Source of the DNA: Balneola sp.
GTDB lineage: Bacteria > Bacteroidota > Rhodothermia > Balneolales > Balneolaceae
DNA length: 64,000 bases
Reading direction: 5' to 3'
Assembly (NCBI GenBank): GCA_028284195.1
Contig: JANQSE010000017.1
Span: 124,001-188,000 of the forward strand
Positions 27,001 to 34,971 of this stretch are shown here, piece after piece; within the stretch, counting starts at the first letter, position 1, and every line of letters begins with the position of its first letter. The notes below the pieces were generated by a model, which was given only the letters and a program-made list of their open reading frames with translations, did no database searches and was not told the DNA's origin. The position numbers and the translations under genes are program-made.

Positions 27001-27366
27001 AATCTTACCTTCAATCAAGTCATCAATAAAATCTAGTATCCCATTTTCAACATCCTCAGAATACTTTGCTTCTTTGAGGTCTTGGATAAACCATTTTAGA
27101 AATTCATCCTTGGTTTTTTCTTCATCTCCAAAATAGAGCAACCCTTTTCTTTGTGCTTCCGCAAACATTTGATCGACATTGATTCCTACCAAGATCTTTA
27201 CATCCAAGATATTTTCTAAATAAGGTTGGAGCGCGAAATATCCAGAAGACCGGAAATACCCAACAACGACATGAAAGGCATAAACATCTTTCATGTGTTC
27301 AAAAATGCCCGAAAACTTATTGAATAACGTGTTCTCGTTGCTGTTTGTGAAGAAGTTAGAACTCAT
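24067..27366 (-). CDS. PLD-family nuclease fused to SNF2-type helicase (restriction partner of the methylase)
   Basis: In this 1099-residue protein, residues ~1-200 are a phospholipase D-like domain with His133-x-Lys135 (IHAKFYLFLPE) and the following GSSNLTEAG (155-163), the usual HKD half-site; two such domains in a dimer would make one nuclease site. Then comes an SF2/SNF2 motor: Walker A GLGKT at 281-285, DEAH at 362-365, and SATPLNNRPQDLY. The C-terminal helicase lobe has TTDVLAEGVNLHRANVVINY and QRIGRVNRIG. The tail is helical and unassigned. Expected role: ATP-driven translocation or remodelling on DNA lacking the partner's methylation, with cleavage by the PLD domain. The gene overlaps the methylase start by 8 bases. 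It is not a standard type I R subunit. Confidence 0.9.
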   Translation of the reverse strand: MSSNFFTNSNENTLFNKFSGIFEHMKDVYAFHVVVGYFRSSGYFALQPYLENILDVKILVGINVDQMFAEAQRKGLLYFGDEEKTKDEFLKWFIQDLKEAKYSEDVENGILDFIDDLIEGKIEVRAHNSKAIHAKFYLFLPEVHTEHSDGWVIMGSSNLTEAGLGIKQSPNYELNIALKDFDDVNFAKKEFEQLWAESTPILPTDIQAFKKKTHIGQNFTPFEIYIKLLIEYFGNNIDYDPDTVGDLPKSYKKLSYQVDAVNQGFQMLMEHNGFFLSDVVGLGKTVVASMIAKRFLIANGSLNTKILVVYPPALEKNWKNTFRLFGIDRHTKFITNGRLEKILKGDDLNYWAKEDYDLVLVDEAHKYRNHTSTMFGNLQRICKAPRNGDGLISGKKKKVILISATPLNNRPQDLYYQLLLFQDSRRSTLSETNLQSFFGPIIREYREIIKSKDPDISRIRELYTIIREKIISQITVRRTRKDLRNYPKYIDDLESQGINFPEPALPRAVRYDLNAKLSKLFYKTVFYLTDDDKIGYYRYQAIRFLIEEKREAYYDQAILVSKALAGIMKTMMIKRLESSFYAFGITLNNLLRSTERMIEMFENDKVFIAPDLNVNELIEKGFSMEEVEELILELSIESPKNNIFASEDFEEEFIKGLAKDRDLLKELSEEWGKIEEDPKLDTFFETLESEFLDKEINPTSQLIIFSESNDTASYLAEKIESQTDHTVLKISSKNRKKIFDVIQQNFDANYIGTQKNDYDILITTDVLAEGVNLHRANVVINYDTPWNATRLMQRIGRVNRIGSVSDTIYNYNFYPSQQGDEEIKLYNNALIKLQGFHTAFGEDAQIYSHEEMLEQFELFKEGMPNEEDKRLIYLRFIREFKDNNPNEFKRIKKFPLKARTARKNDFANDESVKDGSLIFLKSPYKMEFYKVSSEKDVSTLTFIEAAELFKAEVNEQGLDIPSEHYAHVQAALDDFDKDFLGSTTEAVTTADKADAISAQAKKFLRDFKGFTKKGKTKKACEALLDLVDKGTYTPLPNEVRQLRRKLEKKTITYGQADNLILALAAKYDAMAQEADEEMKTEIEVNITPEIVITETFRNG

Positions 27367-27434
27367 CGAGTGATATGATACTATTTACTCTACTTTTGGC
27401 TCAACAATATCACTCAGGTAATTCAATTACAAAC

Positions 27435-27725
27435 CTATTTATAAAAAAGCCTCTCATATCCGTGATAAGGTTTTAAGGGGATGAGCTCAAAGGAAATAAG
27501 GCCTTTTTCAACCAGTGGTAAGGTTGCCAGATGTTCTTCCGCCGATTTGAGATCATTGCATTCGAGAATAAGCACTGCTTCGGGTTTGTCATCCCTGAAG
27601 TACATTTCCCTTATAATCCCTTTTTTATAAAGCTCCCACCCGGAACGGGCTTCATCTCTCAGGTAAGGCACAAAATCTCTGGCTGTTAAACCCGGTGCTT
27701 CTTTTTCAATGGCAATGATTCTCAT
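27435..27725 (-). CDS. Small dimeric alpha/beta-barrel protein (YciI/muconolactone isomerase-like)
   Basis: The 96-residue protein has the pattern of a ferredoxin-like alpha/beta-barrel: an initial beta strand MRIIAIEKE, a helix with DEARSGWELYKKGIIREMYF, then EAVLILECNDLKSAEEHLATLPLVEKGLISFELIPL. This resembles the muconolactone delta-isomerase-like/YciI superfamily. No catalytic residues can be named. It sits 18 bases downstream of the DUF3592 gene on the same strand. Its substrate is unknown. Confidence 0.7.
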   Translation of the reverse strand: MRIIAIEKEAPGLTARDFVPYLRDEARSGWELYKKGIIREMYFRDDKPEAVLILECNDLKSAEEHLATLPLVEKGLISFELIPLKPYHGYERLFYK

Positions 27726-27743
27726 ACTAACTGAATTTTGGAA

Positions 27744-28775
27744 TTAGACACGTCTGATTATAGCCGTTAACATACTTACACCAACCCCTCCAAATAGCAT
27801 CCCAATAAAGCCTAACAATGCCGGTGCTAACCAAATAAAAATACCGGAATCAATAATTGCATTTTCTAAATCCTTTGGATGATATAAAACATCTACCCGT
27901 TCTCCTACGGAATAACCTGGCGGGCTGCTTCCCGAGTCATGCTTGAAGCGGATTACGTCATAAGAACTTTGCGGAGAATATTCTACAATCGGGTAATACA
28001 CATATCCACCATCAGAAGATTGAGATTCCAAATCCACAACCTCGCCCTGAGCCGGTTGTGCAACTTGCAAAAACTCATATTTTTCCATTCCGAGATAAAT
28101 AGCTCCTGCTACTGCAGCAATTCCAATTAAAGTACAAAGTGGGGCCGCTACTTTATTTGACTTGCGATATACAGCCGTTTCTTGATCGATCTGCTCCGGA
28201 GTAGAAATTAGTTCTCCTTCATTATTTTCAGGACCGGCAGATCGAGAATGAAATGATATTCCACTTTCTTTATAAGACTTTAGTTCTCTGTATTTTTCTT
28301 TAATGTCATCGACATTTTGAATGCCTGCTTTTCCCAACATTCTAAATAGCTTAAAAGCCCCATAACCAATTATTATTGTAGCAATTGAAACAGACCACAT
28401 ATTAAACTGGAACAAATGCCAGAATACGCCAATAAATATGCCTCCTATTATCATTATTACACTTCCTATTACATAAGGAACTCTTGATTTAATTCTTGGC
28501 TCCTTTTCCTCTTGATACAGCACTTTTACTTCTTCACCAAGTTTATATTGTAAGGCACTACTTCCATAACTTGAAGTAAACTCTCCATCCGGTATTGTAT
28601 AAACCTGCACAATTGGGTAGTAATAAAAAGAACCTTTACTGCCTTTTACTTTTTTATATCCTTTGATAATTCCAGTGGTGACTGTTGCCCTTTTTACAAA
28701 TAATAAATGATCAAAAAAAATAAGAACACCTGATCCAAAAACCGGAATTCCAACTATAAAAAACAAAATCTCCAA
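27744..28775 (-). CDS. Membrane protein with two DUF3592-like repeats
   Basis: In this 343-residue protein, two similar halves each consist of a membrane segment, a short beta-rich extracytoplasmic part with a YYYPIVQVYT/YVYYPIVEYS motif ending in a VLY(Q/H) turn (GEEVKVLYQ, GERVDVLYH), and another membrane segment. This is the DUF3592 pattern, duplicated within one chain. The central linker (about 155-205) is hydrophilic. The function of the family is unknown. The alpha/beta-hydrolase gene lies 17 bases upstream on the same strand, so a small operon is likely. Confidence 0.8.
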   Translation of the reverse strand: MEILFFIVGIPVFGSGVLIFFDHLLFVKRATVTTGIIKGYKKVKGSKGSFYYYPIVQVYTIPDGEFTSSYGSSALQYKLGEEVKVLYQEEKEPRIKSRVPYVIGSVIMIIGGIFIGVFWHLFQFNMWSVSIATIIIGYGAFKLFRMLGKAGIQNVDDIKEKYRELKSYKESGISFHSRSAGPENNEGELISTPEQIDQETAVYRKSNKVAAPLCTLIGIAAVAGAIYLGMEKYEFLQVAQPAQGEVVDLESQSSDGGYVYYPIVEYSPQSSYDVIRFKHDSGSSPPGYSVGERVDVLYHPKDLENAIIDSGIFIWLAPALLGFIGMLFGGVGVSMLTAIIRRV

Positions 28776-28792
28776 AAAAACTCCGTTTAGTA

Positions 28793-29584
28793 TTATCCTT
28801 TAAAAAAAGCCTCGGCTATTGCAGTAAATTGCTTTGGTTTGTCAAGAAAGGCATAATGCCCGGCGTCTTCAATTACAACCAATGCTGCATTATCTATACC
28901 CTTCTCCATTCTTTCTGCCTGGTAAATTGGGGTAGCATCATCATTTCTTCCCCATAAAAGCAGAGCATCGTGAGGAATTTGCGGCAGGCATGGCTCAAGA
29001 TACTCAGTAACTGACTTTACAAACGTTTCGCGCATAACTCCTGATAATTGATTGTATTCACCCGAACCCAGATGCTTCCACAGAGCCGTTTTCCTGAGTT
29101 TCGATAATGCTTTCTCTCTTCGTTCCTCTGGAAGAATAAAGAATGGTGCCTTTAACATTTTTGCCAGGTATTTTTTGTAGTAAAACTTGAGCGAACGCCT
29201 GGGCTTCATCCCGGCACCGCCAGTTATCAACACCTTTTGGATGTGTTTTTTCCCAAATTCCCTGGAGCATAGTTTTAGTATAACTCTGCCACCGAAAGAA
29301 TGCACAAGAACATCAACCGGTTCATCAAATTTGTTTGATATAAATTCCTGAACAGCATCGCCATAATCATCAATACTCCAGGAAGCAGAAGGCTCAGGCG
29401 AATCACCGAAACCAGGAAGATCCAGCACATAAGAAGTTCGAATACCAGCTAATTGTTTGGCAATGGGTATCATCACTCTTTTGCTGCTTCCCCAACCATG
29501 AAGAATAACCAGCGGTTTACCTTCACCTAATTGCTCAAAAGCAATTGATTGGCCTTTGTAATTAAAATTTTTGGTGTCTGTCAT
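28793..29584 (-). CDS. Alpha/beta-hydrolase
   Basis: The 263-residue protein has the oxyanion-hole motif HGWGSS near residue 30, the nucleophile elbow VHSFGGRV (Ser at about 96), a late Asp in LLWGRNDDATP, and the catalytic His in DAGHYAF. The N-terminal strands (FNYKGQSIAFEQLGEGKPLV) are typical of soluble esterase/haloperoxidase-like members. There is no signal peptide. The substrate cannot be predicted. It is the first gene of a minus-strand set with the DUF3592 and YciI-like genes. Confidence 0.9.
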   Translation of the reverse strand: MTDTKNFNYKGQSIAFEQLGEGKPLVILHGWGSSKRVMIPIAKQLAGIRTSYVLDLPGFGDSPEPSASWSIDDYGDAVQEFISNKFDEPVDVLVHSFGGRVILKLCSREFGKKHIQKVLITGGAGMKPRRSLKFYYKKYLAKMLKAPFFILPEERREKALSKLRKTALWKHLGSGEYNQLSGVMRETFVKSVTEYLEPCLPQIPHDALLLWGRNDDATPIYQAERMEKGIDNAALVVIEDAGHYAFLDKPKQFTAIAEAFFKG

Positions 29585-29670
29585 AGTTCATCATAAACAT
29601 CTCATTTAAGCACATTGAAAACAAGTTGACTTGCTGATATTTTGTTCCCTTATTGCCGATATTTATAGCT

Positions 29671-30159
29671 ATGAAAAAACTTAGACGAGATTTCTTTTTC
29701 TGGATCGAGCGGTTACAAATTACACGTAAAGAACGTGTTGTAATTTCGAGTTTGCTGGTTATTGTTGTACTGATGACAGTATTGACTGCGTTTCTTCAAC
29801 AAAAATATAATTACAGCCAGGAAGAGTATGACGCCATTCTGGCTGAATTCGAGAAAAAAAGTGCTGCTATTCGAAAAGAACAAGAAAAAGATTTAGCTAA
29901 ATATTCTGGCCAAAATAATGAACGTAAAGCCGAAAAAAATGACCCTGTAACCCTTAGCCCGAATCTGATTAACATAAATACCGCCGGCGTTGACGAGCTC
30001 CAAAAACTAAACGGGATTGGAAAAACTTACGCTCAACGAATTGTTGATTACCGTACAGAAAACGGCGAATTTACTACGGTCGAAGATTTATTAAATGTTC
30101 GAGGGATTGGCAAAAAAAGATTAGAACAAATCGAAAAATTTGTAACAATAAGAGATTAA
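29671..30159 (+). CDS. ComEA-like helix-hairpin-helix protein
   Basis: ATG 29671 is preferred over an upstream TTG, giving 162 residues. One membrane segment ([19 protein letters not shown], about residues 23-41) anchors it, followed by a charged helical stretch. The C-terminal ~65 residues carry two helix-hairpin-helix motifs ([19 protein letters not shown] and [16 protein letters not shown]). This is the ComEA layout: membrane-anchored DNA binding for uptake of transforming DNA. No other competence genes are nearby, so DNA uptake is an inference from the family. The porX gene follows after 11 bases. Confidence 0.85.
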   Translation: MKKLRRDFFFWIERLQITRKERVVISSLLVIVVLMTVLTAFLQQKYNYSQEEYDAILAEFEKKSAAIRKEQEKDLAKYSGQNNERKAEKNDPVTLSPNLININTAGVDELQKLNGIGKTYAQRIVDYRTENGEFTTVEDLLNVRGIGKKRLEQIEKFVTIRD

Positions 30160-30170
30160 TAAGGAACAGC

Positions 30171-31712
30171 ATGGCAGATATTTTATGGGTAGATGACCAA
30201 ATTGATGAGTTACGATCTCATATCATCTTTTTAGAAAAAAAAGGATTTAATATTGAGCCGGTTGCCAATGGAGAAGATGCTGTAACCATAATCCGTGACA
30301 AAGCCTTTGATATCGTTTTTTTGGATGAACAAATGCCAGGAATGGGTGGTATCGAAACCCTGGAGCAAATCAAGAATATGCAGCCTCAGCTTCCGGTTGT
30401 AATGATTACAAAAAGCGAAGAAGAGTCCATTATGGAAGATGCTATTGGAGGGAAAATATCGGATTACCTCATTAAACCTGTCAATCCAAATCAAATTCTG
30501 CTTACCACCAAAAGAATTTTGGAACGCTCCCGGCTGCAAAACGAAAAATCGGCACAATCCTATCTGAAGCAGTTTGGAGAACTTTCATCCAGAATACATC
30601 CTAAAACTGGATGGAGGGAATGGATAAATATCTACAAAGAACTTTCGAAATGGAAAATGGATTTGGAATCAGGTGATGAAAATCTGATCCATGTATTGGA
30701 TGATCAATTGCAGGAAGCAAATAAAGAGTTTGGCAAGTTTGTTGAGAGTGAATACAAAAATTGGCTACACATTGAAAATGACACACCAATTCTTTCTCCG
30801 GAAATAATTTCAAACTATGTGCAACCTCATTTAGAGGATGACAAAAAGGTTATGTTCTTTCTAATTGATTGTATGCGCTACGATCAATGGTTGACTTTTG
30901 AAGCCGTGCTGGCAGAGCATTATAACATTGAAACTGATTTCTATTATTCGATCTTACCTACTGCTACACCATATTCCCGCAATGCCATTTTTGCCGGGTT
31001 GTATCCATCAGATATTGAGCGTTTGTATCCCGATCTGTGGCAGCAGGGGCAGGATGAAACTTCTTTAAACCGCCATGAGGAGGAGTTGCTTAAACGTCAG
31101 CTGGATCGAGCCGGAATTAATATCAATTTCAAATATGAAAAAGTATTAAATGCTCAGGAAGGGAAAAAAATCGCTGATAAAATGCAGAACTATACCCAAT
31201 CTCGTTTAGCAGCATTTGTATATAATTTTGTAGATACCCTTGTTCATTCCCGGTCAGATTCTGCTGTAATTAAAGAACTCGCTCCCGATGAATCTGCATT
31301 TCGATCTATTACAGAGGCCTGGTTTATGCACTCCAACTTGCTCCAAATGTTCAAGACCCTGGCAGAAGAAGATGTAACCGTAATAGTAACTACCGATCAT
31401 GGCTCGGTTCGTGCACTTCGAGACACCAAAGTTTTTGGAGACAAGGCTACTGCCAAAAACCTCCGCTATAAATATGGCCGAAATCTTAAAGCAGATGAAC
31501 AGAATGCCGTGTTCTTTATGGATGATCCCGAAGGGTTTAAGCTTCCCGCAGTAACAGGGATTAATAACTACATTATTGCGAAAGAAGATTATTTCTTTGT
31601 GTATCCAACCAATTACAACAAATTCCAGAACCGGTACAAAGATACCTTTCAACATGGTGGTGCTTCTATGGAAGAAATGATTTTGCCCATAGCCACAATG
31701 ACTCCCAAGTAA
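30171..31712 (+). CDS. porX: PorX: response regulator with PglZ-type (alkaline phosphatase superfamily) effector
   Basis: In this 513-residue protein, the N-terminal receiver has VDD at 7-9, phosphoacceptor Asp52 (VFLDEQMPG) and Lys in LIKPVNP. A helical linker leads to a PglZ/alkaline phosphatase-like domain from about residue 200, with [12 protein letters not shown], a nucleophile-like Thr/Ser region ([14 protein letters not shown]) and the metal-site TTDHGS. This fusion is characteristic of PorX, which controls the type IX secretion system together with the kinase PorY and a sigma factor, and is reported as a zinc-dependent phosphodiesterase. The porY gene is not in the window. PorQ, another type IX component, is encoded at 47873-48868. 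Confidence 0.93.
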   Translation: MADILWVDDQIDELRSHIIFLEKKGFNIEPVANGEDAVTIIRDKAFDIVFLDEQMPGMGGIETLEQIKNMQPQLPVVMITKSEEESIMEDAIGGKISDYLIKPVNPNQILLTTKRILERSRLQNEKSAQSYLKQFGELSSRIHPKTGWREWINIYKELSKWKMDLESGDENLIHVLDDQLQEANKEFGKFVESEYKNWLHIENDTPILSPEIISNYVQPHLEDDKKVMFFLIDCMRYDQWLTFEAVLAEHYNIETDFYYSILPTATPYSRNAIFAGLYPSDIERLYPDLWQQGQDETSLNRHEEELLKRQLDRAGININFKYEKVLNAQEGKKIADKMQNYTQSRLAAFVYNFVDTLVHSRSDSAVIKELAPDESAFRSITEAWFMHSNLLQMFKTLAEEDVTVIVTTDHGSVRALRDTKVFGDKATAKNLRYKYGRNLKADEQNAVFFMDDPEGFKLPAVTGINNYIIAKEDYFFVYPTNYNKFQNRYKDTFQHGGASMEEMILPIATMTPK

Positions 31713-31715
31713 CAT

Positions 31716-32123
31716 ATGGTCTTCGAAAGTAACTCCGTATCAGATACCATTGCCTTTGGAAAGCAGTTTGCTGAAAAACTTAATTCAGGAGATATCGTTT
31801 GTTTGGAGGGCGATCTCGGAGCAGGCAAAACACATTTTGTTAAAGGAGTTGCTTCTTATTTTGGGATAGATAAAAGTACCGTGAACTCACCTACTTTTAC
31901 ACTCATCAATGAATATCATGGAAAAATCTCGGTTTACCATTTTGATTGTTACCGATTAAAATCGGAACAAGAAGCATTGGAGATTGGTGCTGAGGAATAT
32001 TTATTCGGAGATGGCGTTTCAATTATTGAATGGCCTTCGAAAATAAAAAACCTGATCCCTGAAGATTCCATCAAGATTAAGATCAAACATAAAGGCGATT
32101 CTAAGCGAATATTTCTATTTTAA
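31716..32123 (+). CDS. tsaE: tRNA threonylcarbamoyladenosine biosynthesis ATPase TsaE
   Basis: The 135-residue protein is of family length. It has the P-loop EGDLGAGKTHFVKG, the following SPTFTLINEY, and the late HFDCYRL and IEWPSKI segments, which together are diagnostic for TsaE. It works with TsaB, TsaC and TsaD to place the t6A modification at position 37 of ANN-decoding tRNAs. ATG 31716 lies 4 bases after the porX stop, so the two are probably on one transcript. Confidence 0.95.
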   Translation: MVFESNSVSDTIAFGKQFAEKLNSGDIVCLEGDLGAGKTHFVKGVASYFGIDKSTVNSPTFTLINEYHGKISVYHFDCYRLKSEQEALEIGAEEYLFGDGVSIIEWPSKIKNLIPEDSIKIKIKHKGDSKRIFLF

Positions 32124-32126
32124 ACC

Positions 32127-32414
32127 ATGTCGTTCACAAAAAGGCGCAGGCTTTCATATCGTTTAGATCTTTTACCGGTAATTCTTCCTTTTCACCGAAG
32201 AGCTCAGAATGACTTGAAAAAAGGAGATTTGGTGTATTATGGACCCAGCCCTGAATATTATGGAATAGGAGAAGTAGTACAGCTTGAAGAAAAAGTATGT
32301 GTCGTTGATTTCAGGGGAACTGGTTTAATGGGAATTCACAAAGACGAGCTGCTTTCCAGTTACCTCATCCCTATCCACAAGCTAAACCTCTCCAGAGTGC
32401 TGAAGGCCCGGTAA
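32127..32414 (+). CDS. Conserved-looking small hypothetical protein
   Basis: This 95-residue protein starts three bases after the tsaE stop, and its own stop touches the pnuC start, so it is held in a tight operon and likely real. The N-terminus is basic (MSFTKRRRLSYRLDLLP). The rest looks like a small beta-barrel with YYGPSPEYYGIGEVVQL and VVDFRGTGLMGIHKDEL, reminiscent of short SH3-like folds. There is no signal peptide or membrane span. The function is unknown. Confidence 0.65.
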   Translation: MSFTKRRRLSYRLDLLPVILPFHRRAQNDLKKGDLVYYGPSPEYYGIGEVVQLEEKVCVVDFRGTGLMGIHKDELLSSYLIPIHKLNLSRVLKAR

Positions 32415-33032
32415 TTGGAAACAATCATTGACAGCATTTTTACCGGGGTAATTCAAACTTCTTTTCTGGAATGGGTTGCAGTAATCTGCGGTATAGCCAG
32501 CGTTATTTACTCAATGAGAGAGAACATTCTCGTGTACCCGGTCGGCATCATCAGTGTGCTAATTTATGTGTACCTCGCTTTCCAATACAAGTTGTATGCA
32601 GATATGGGCGTAAATGGCTACTACTTTGTGATGAGTGTGTACGGATGGTACTACTGGACAAATACAAAAGATGACAAACCACAAATTCCGGTAACAAAAA
32701 ATTCAATCCAGGAGTATTTCTATTCAATAATTATTCTTTTGGGAAGTTTCGGTGTGTTGGTTTTTGTTTTGATGAATTTTACTGATAGCGATGTGCCTGT
32801 TTGGGACGCTTCAACCACCGCTTTTGCTATTTTAGGCATGTGGTTAATGGCTCGCAAAAAACTGGAAAACTGGATTGCCTGGATCATTACAGATTTAATT
32901 TCTATTCCGCTCTACTTCTACAAAGGCCTGGTGCTTACCAGTTTTCAATTTCTGGTTTTCACCATTCTTGCTTTTATGGGATATCTGGCCTGGAAAAAAT
33001 CGTATGAGAATTCTTTGAATCAACATACCTGA
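32415..33032 (+). CDS. pnuC: Nicotinamide riboside transporter PnuC
   Basis: The 205-residue protein has about seven hydrophobic segments and the PnuC signature: REN-ILVYPVGI near residues 36-45, then YGWYYW and the C-terminal WIAWIITDLISIPLYFYKGL. PnuC passively imports nicotinamide riboside or related vitamins for NAD synthesis. The start is TTG 32415, immediately following the TAA of the previous gene; the next in-frame ATG would delete part of the first membrane segment. The substrate could instead be thiamine-like (PnuT) or riboflavin (PnuX); a thiamine pyrophosphokinase gene lies 242 bases downstream on the opposite strand, which makes a thiamine-type substrate worth considering. Confidence 0.88.
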   Translation: METIIDSIFTGVIQTSFLEWVAVICGIASVIYSMRENILVYPVGIISVLIYVYLAFQYKLYADMGVNGYYFVMSVYGWYYWTNTKDDKPQIPVTKNSIQEYFYSIIILLGSFGVLVFVLMNFTDSDVPVWDASTTAFAILGMWLMARKKLENWIAWIITDLISIPLYFYKGLVLTSFQFLVFTILAFMGYLAWKKSYENSLNQHT

Positions 33033-33160
33033 AAAAAAGTTTTCTGACTTCTACAGTAATGACTTGGGTCATTTTATTATTCTATTCCCTGCTCCCGCTT
33101 TACCAAGACTTTGTCTGGATTTTCAGGATTACCCGGCTCTATCAATCATTGCAAAAAAAC

Positions 33161-33218
33161 CGTCTTTGCGAGGAGGCTTGAACTAAGTTTGGGGCAGGTA
33201 AAAACTAGACGAAGCAAG
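33161..33218. repeat. Degenerate REP-like element
   Basis: The bases CGTCTTTGCGAGGAGG (33161-33176) and GACGAAGCAAG (33208-33218) resemble the two halves of the widespread CGTCATTGCGAGGAGG...GACGAAGCAATC extragenic repeat. The element lies in the gap between the convergent pnuC and thiN genes. The match is by memory and partly decayed. Confidence 0.35.
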
Positions 33219-33273
33219 AAAAGAAATACATAACATCTACAGGAGTAACTCTGAAAAATCTCAAACAATAAAT

Positions 33274-33900
33274 TTAAAGCTTCTTTCCTGTCACAATAAA
33301 AATTCCCAGTTTTCCCGAAGTAAACTCCACACGTACTCTTTTTTCTGTAACAGTATTGGATGTTCCGTCCTGAACTCCCGGTTCCAGTACTTTATTTGCA
33401 AGCGGATACAAAACCCCTGAAGAAGTAAAACCTTTCACCAGGCCTGATAGCGGAAAAAAAGAAATCACAGTATGTATCGGCAATTCAATTTCATAAGGAG
33501 ATTCCACCATAAATGTCTCTCCGTAATTATCATAAAAAACCAACGCATCAAATTGCGGATGAAACTCAACCAGCGACGAAAGATTTTTTTGCTGATGATC
33601 GATCCGCTTGCCAAAAGCTCCTAGTACAGAACATGTTTTAGCACCCTGTTCTAAAGCGTAATTCAAAGCTTTATCTAAATCTGTAGAATCCTGATCCTCA
33701 AGTTTCAGCACATGCACATTCTCATGGTTAGTGTATTTAAAGCTATCGAGATCGCCCAATACAATATCTGGTGTAAAACCAAATCCTAAAAAAACATGGC
33801 CGCCGCTATCCGCACCTATTTTTAAATCGGCCTTCGCCATATGGTTTTCAAGAAGTAGTTTGTTAGGCGGTGTGCCGCCACAAACGATCAACGCGTGCAT
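33274..33900 (-). CDS. thiN: Thiamine pyrophosphokinase
   Basis: The 208-residue protein has the family's active-site elements: IGADSGG at about 32-38, DIVLGDLDSF at ~47-56 and the DQDSTDLDKAL stretch. It then has FGKRIDHQQKNL, replacing the usual G-R-x-DH pattern. The enzyme transfers pyrophosphate from ATP to thiamine, giving thiamine diphosphate. The C-terminal part (SGVLYPLANKVLEPG, TSNT) agrees with the thiamine-binding domain. It is divergent from nrnA, with about 90 bases between the start codons. The pnuC-type transporter gene is its 3' neighbour. Confidence 0.92.
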   Translation of the reverse strand: MHALIVCGGTPPNKLLLENHMAKADLKIGADSGGHVFLGFGFTPDIVLGDLDSFKYTNHENVHVLKLEDQDSTDLDKALNYALEQGAKTCSVLGAFGKRIDHQQKNLSSLVEFHPQFDALVFYDNYGETFMVESPYEIELPIHTVISFFPLSGLVKGFTSSGVLYPLANKVLEPGVQDGTSNTVTEKRVRVEFTSGKLGIFIVTGKKL

Positions 33901-33966
33901 ACTTTTTTAGTTCGAAACTCGAAAAAAATCATCCCAAAAAGAAATGGAATTGTACATGGATACGCC

Positions 33967-33974
33967 TATTTTTG
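33967..33974 (+). promoter_or_regulatory. Putative -7 promoter box upstream of nrnA
   Basis: TATTTTTG fits the Bacteroidota-type -7 consensus TAnnTTTG and lies 17 bases before the chosen nrnA start. A nearly identical string (CCTATnTTTGCGGGC) precedes the tRNA-Leu gene, which supports a shared promoter motif. A well-spaced -33 box is not evident. Confidence 0.4.
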
Positions 33975-33990
33975 CGGGCAAAAGAATTCT

Positions 33991-34971
33991 ATGTTCGAAA
34001 AACTGATCCCACGGCTGTTATCCCACAAAAAGATTGGTGTTTTTTCACACATCAGCCCGGATGGAGATTGTCTGGGCTCACAAGTAGCTCTTTGTTTATG
34101 GCTGCAAGCTAACGGTATTGAATCGGCTGCTTTTAATGAAGATGATGTAAACAAAAACCTGGAATGGCTGACTTATTTCAAATCCATAGAAAAACCAGGT
34201 TCTTCTGATTTGGACAGTTTTGATGCTTTTGCTTTTGTTGACGGAAATGCCCTTCATCGATTTGGAGAGACAGCAGAAAAACTTGTTACGTTGGGCAAAC
34301 CGCTTTACATGATCGATCATCATCCCCAGCCTGAAGATGTTTTTGAGGAGTTTGTTTCAGATACTAATGCTTCATCTACCTGCGAGCTAATGTATCGCCT
34401 GTACAAAGAACATGATATCAACCAGGTAAATGAACAATCTGCAAAAGCTATGTATGTGGGCTTAGTTACTGATACCGGTTCCTTCCAGTTTGACAGTGTA
34501 AGCCCTGAAACCATGCGGGCCGCCGCAATGCTGTTAGAAAAAGGCAACTTCTCTCCCCACGAAATCACCCAAAAAGTATATTCCTCAAAACCTGAAAAAC
34601 AGATCAAATTGCTGGGAATGGCATTGGAAACCATTTCTTTACACGAAAACCAACAAATCGCCACTATGTACGTTACACAATCCATGTTTCAGGAAACCGG
34701 AACAAGTAACGAAGACACCGAAGGTTTTGTGGCATACCCGTTAAGCATAGAAGGCGTAAAAGCCTGCGTTTTTTTCAGAGAGGATAGAGCAGGCAAAATC
34801 AAATTGAGTTTACGCTCGCAAAGTGATATTGACGTGAACGAATGGGCTCGAAAACTCAACGGCGGGGGCCACAAAAAAGCTGCCGGTGCCTGGTATCAGG
34901 GAAGCATCGAACATGCGATTACAGATGTAATCAAAATTGGACAAGAACAATGGATTAACCGATTAATATGA
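33991..34971 (+). CDS. nrnA: DHH-family phosphoesterase, NrnA-type oligoribonuclease/pAp phosphatase
   Basis: The frame is open from 33895, but that overlaps thiN; ATG 33991 starts exactly at the domain edge (MFEKLIPRLLSHKKIGVFSH) and gives 326 residues. DHH-domain motifs follow in order: HISPDGDCLGS, the motif II Asp in AFVDGN, MIDHHPQP (DHH), and GLVTDTGSF. The DHHA1 domain ends with NGGGHKKAAGAW. NrnA degrades short RNAs (2-5 nt) and removes the 3' phosphate from pAp. Its stop overlaps the start of the htrA-like gene by 4 bases. Confidence 0.93.
   Translation: MFEKLIPRLLSHKKIGVFSHISPDGDCLGSQVALCLWLQANGIESAAFNEDDVNKNLEWLTYFKSIEKPGSSDLDSFDAFAFVDGNALHRFGETAEKLVTLGKPLYMIDHHPQPEDVFEEFVSDTNASSTCELMYRLYKEHDINQVNEQSAKAMYVGLVTDTGSFQFDSVSPETMRAAAMLLEKGNFSPHEITQKVYSSKPEKQIKLLGMALETISLHENQQIATMYVTQSMFQETGTSNEDTEGFVAYPLSIEGVKACVFFREDRAGKIKLSLRSQSDIDVNEWARKLNGGGHKKAAGAWYQGSIEHAITDVIKIGQEQWINRLI

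Noticed and set aside
20808-27366. BREX, DISARM or type I RM assignment
   Set aside because: No brxA/B/C/Z/L genes, no drmA/drmB, no separate S subunit and no type I R subunit are present. The PglZ-type domain at 30171 belongs to PorX, not to a BREX locus.
31254-31715. 153-codon antisense open frame over porX
   Set aside because: It lies wholly opposite conserved porX sequence and has no family features; a frame shadow.
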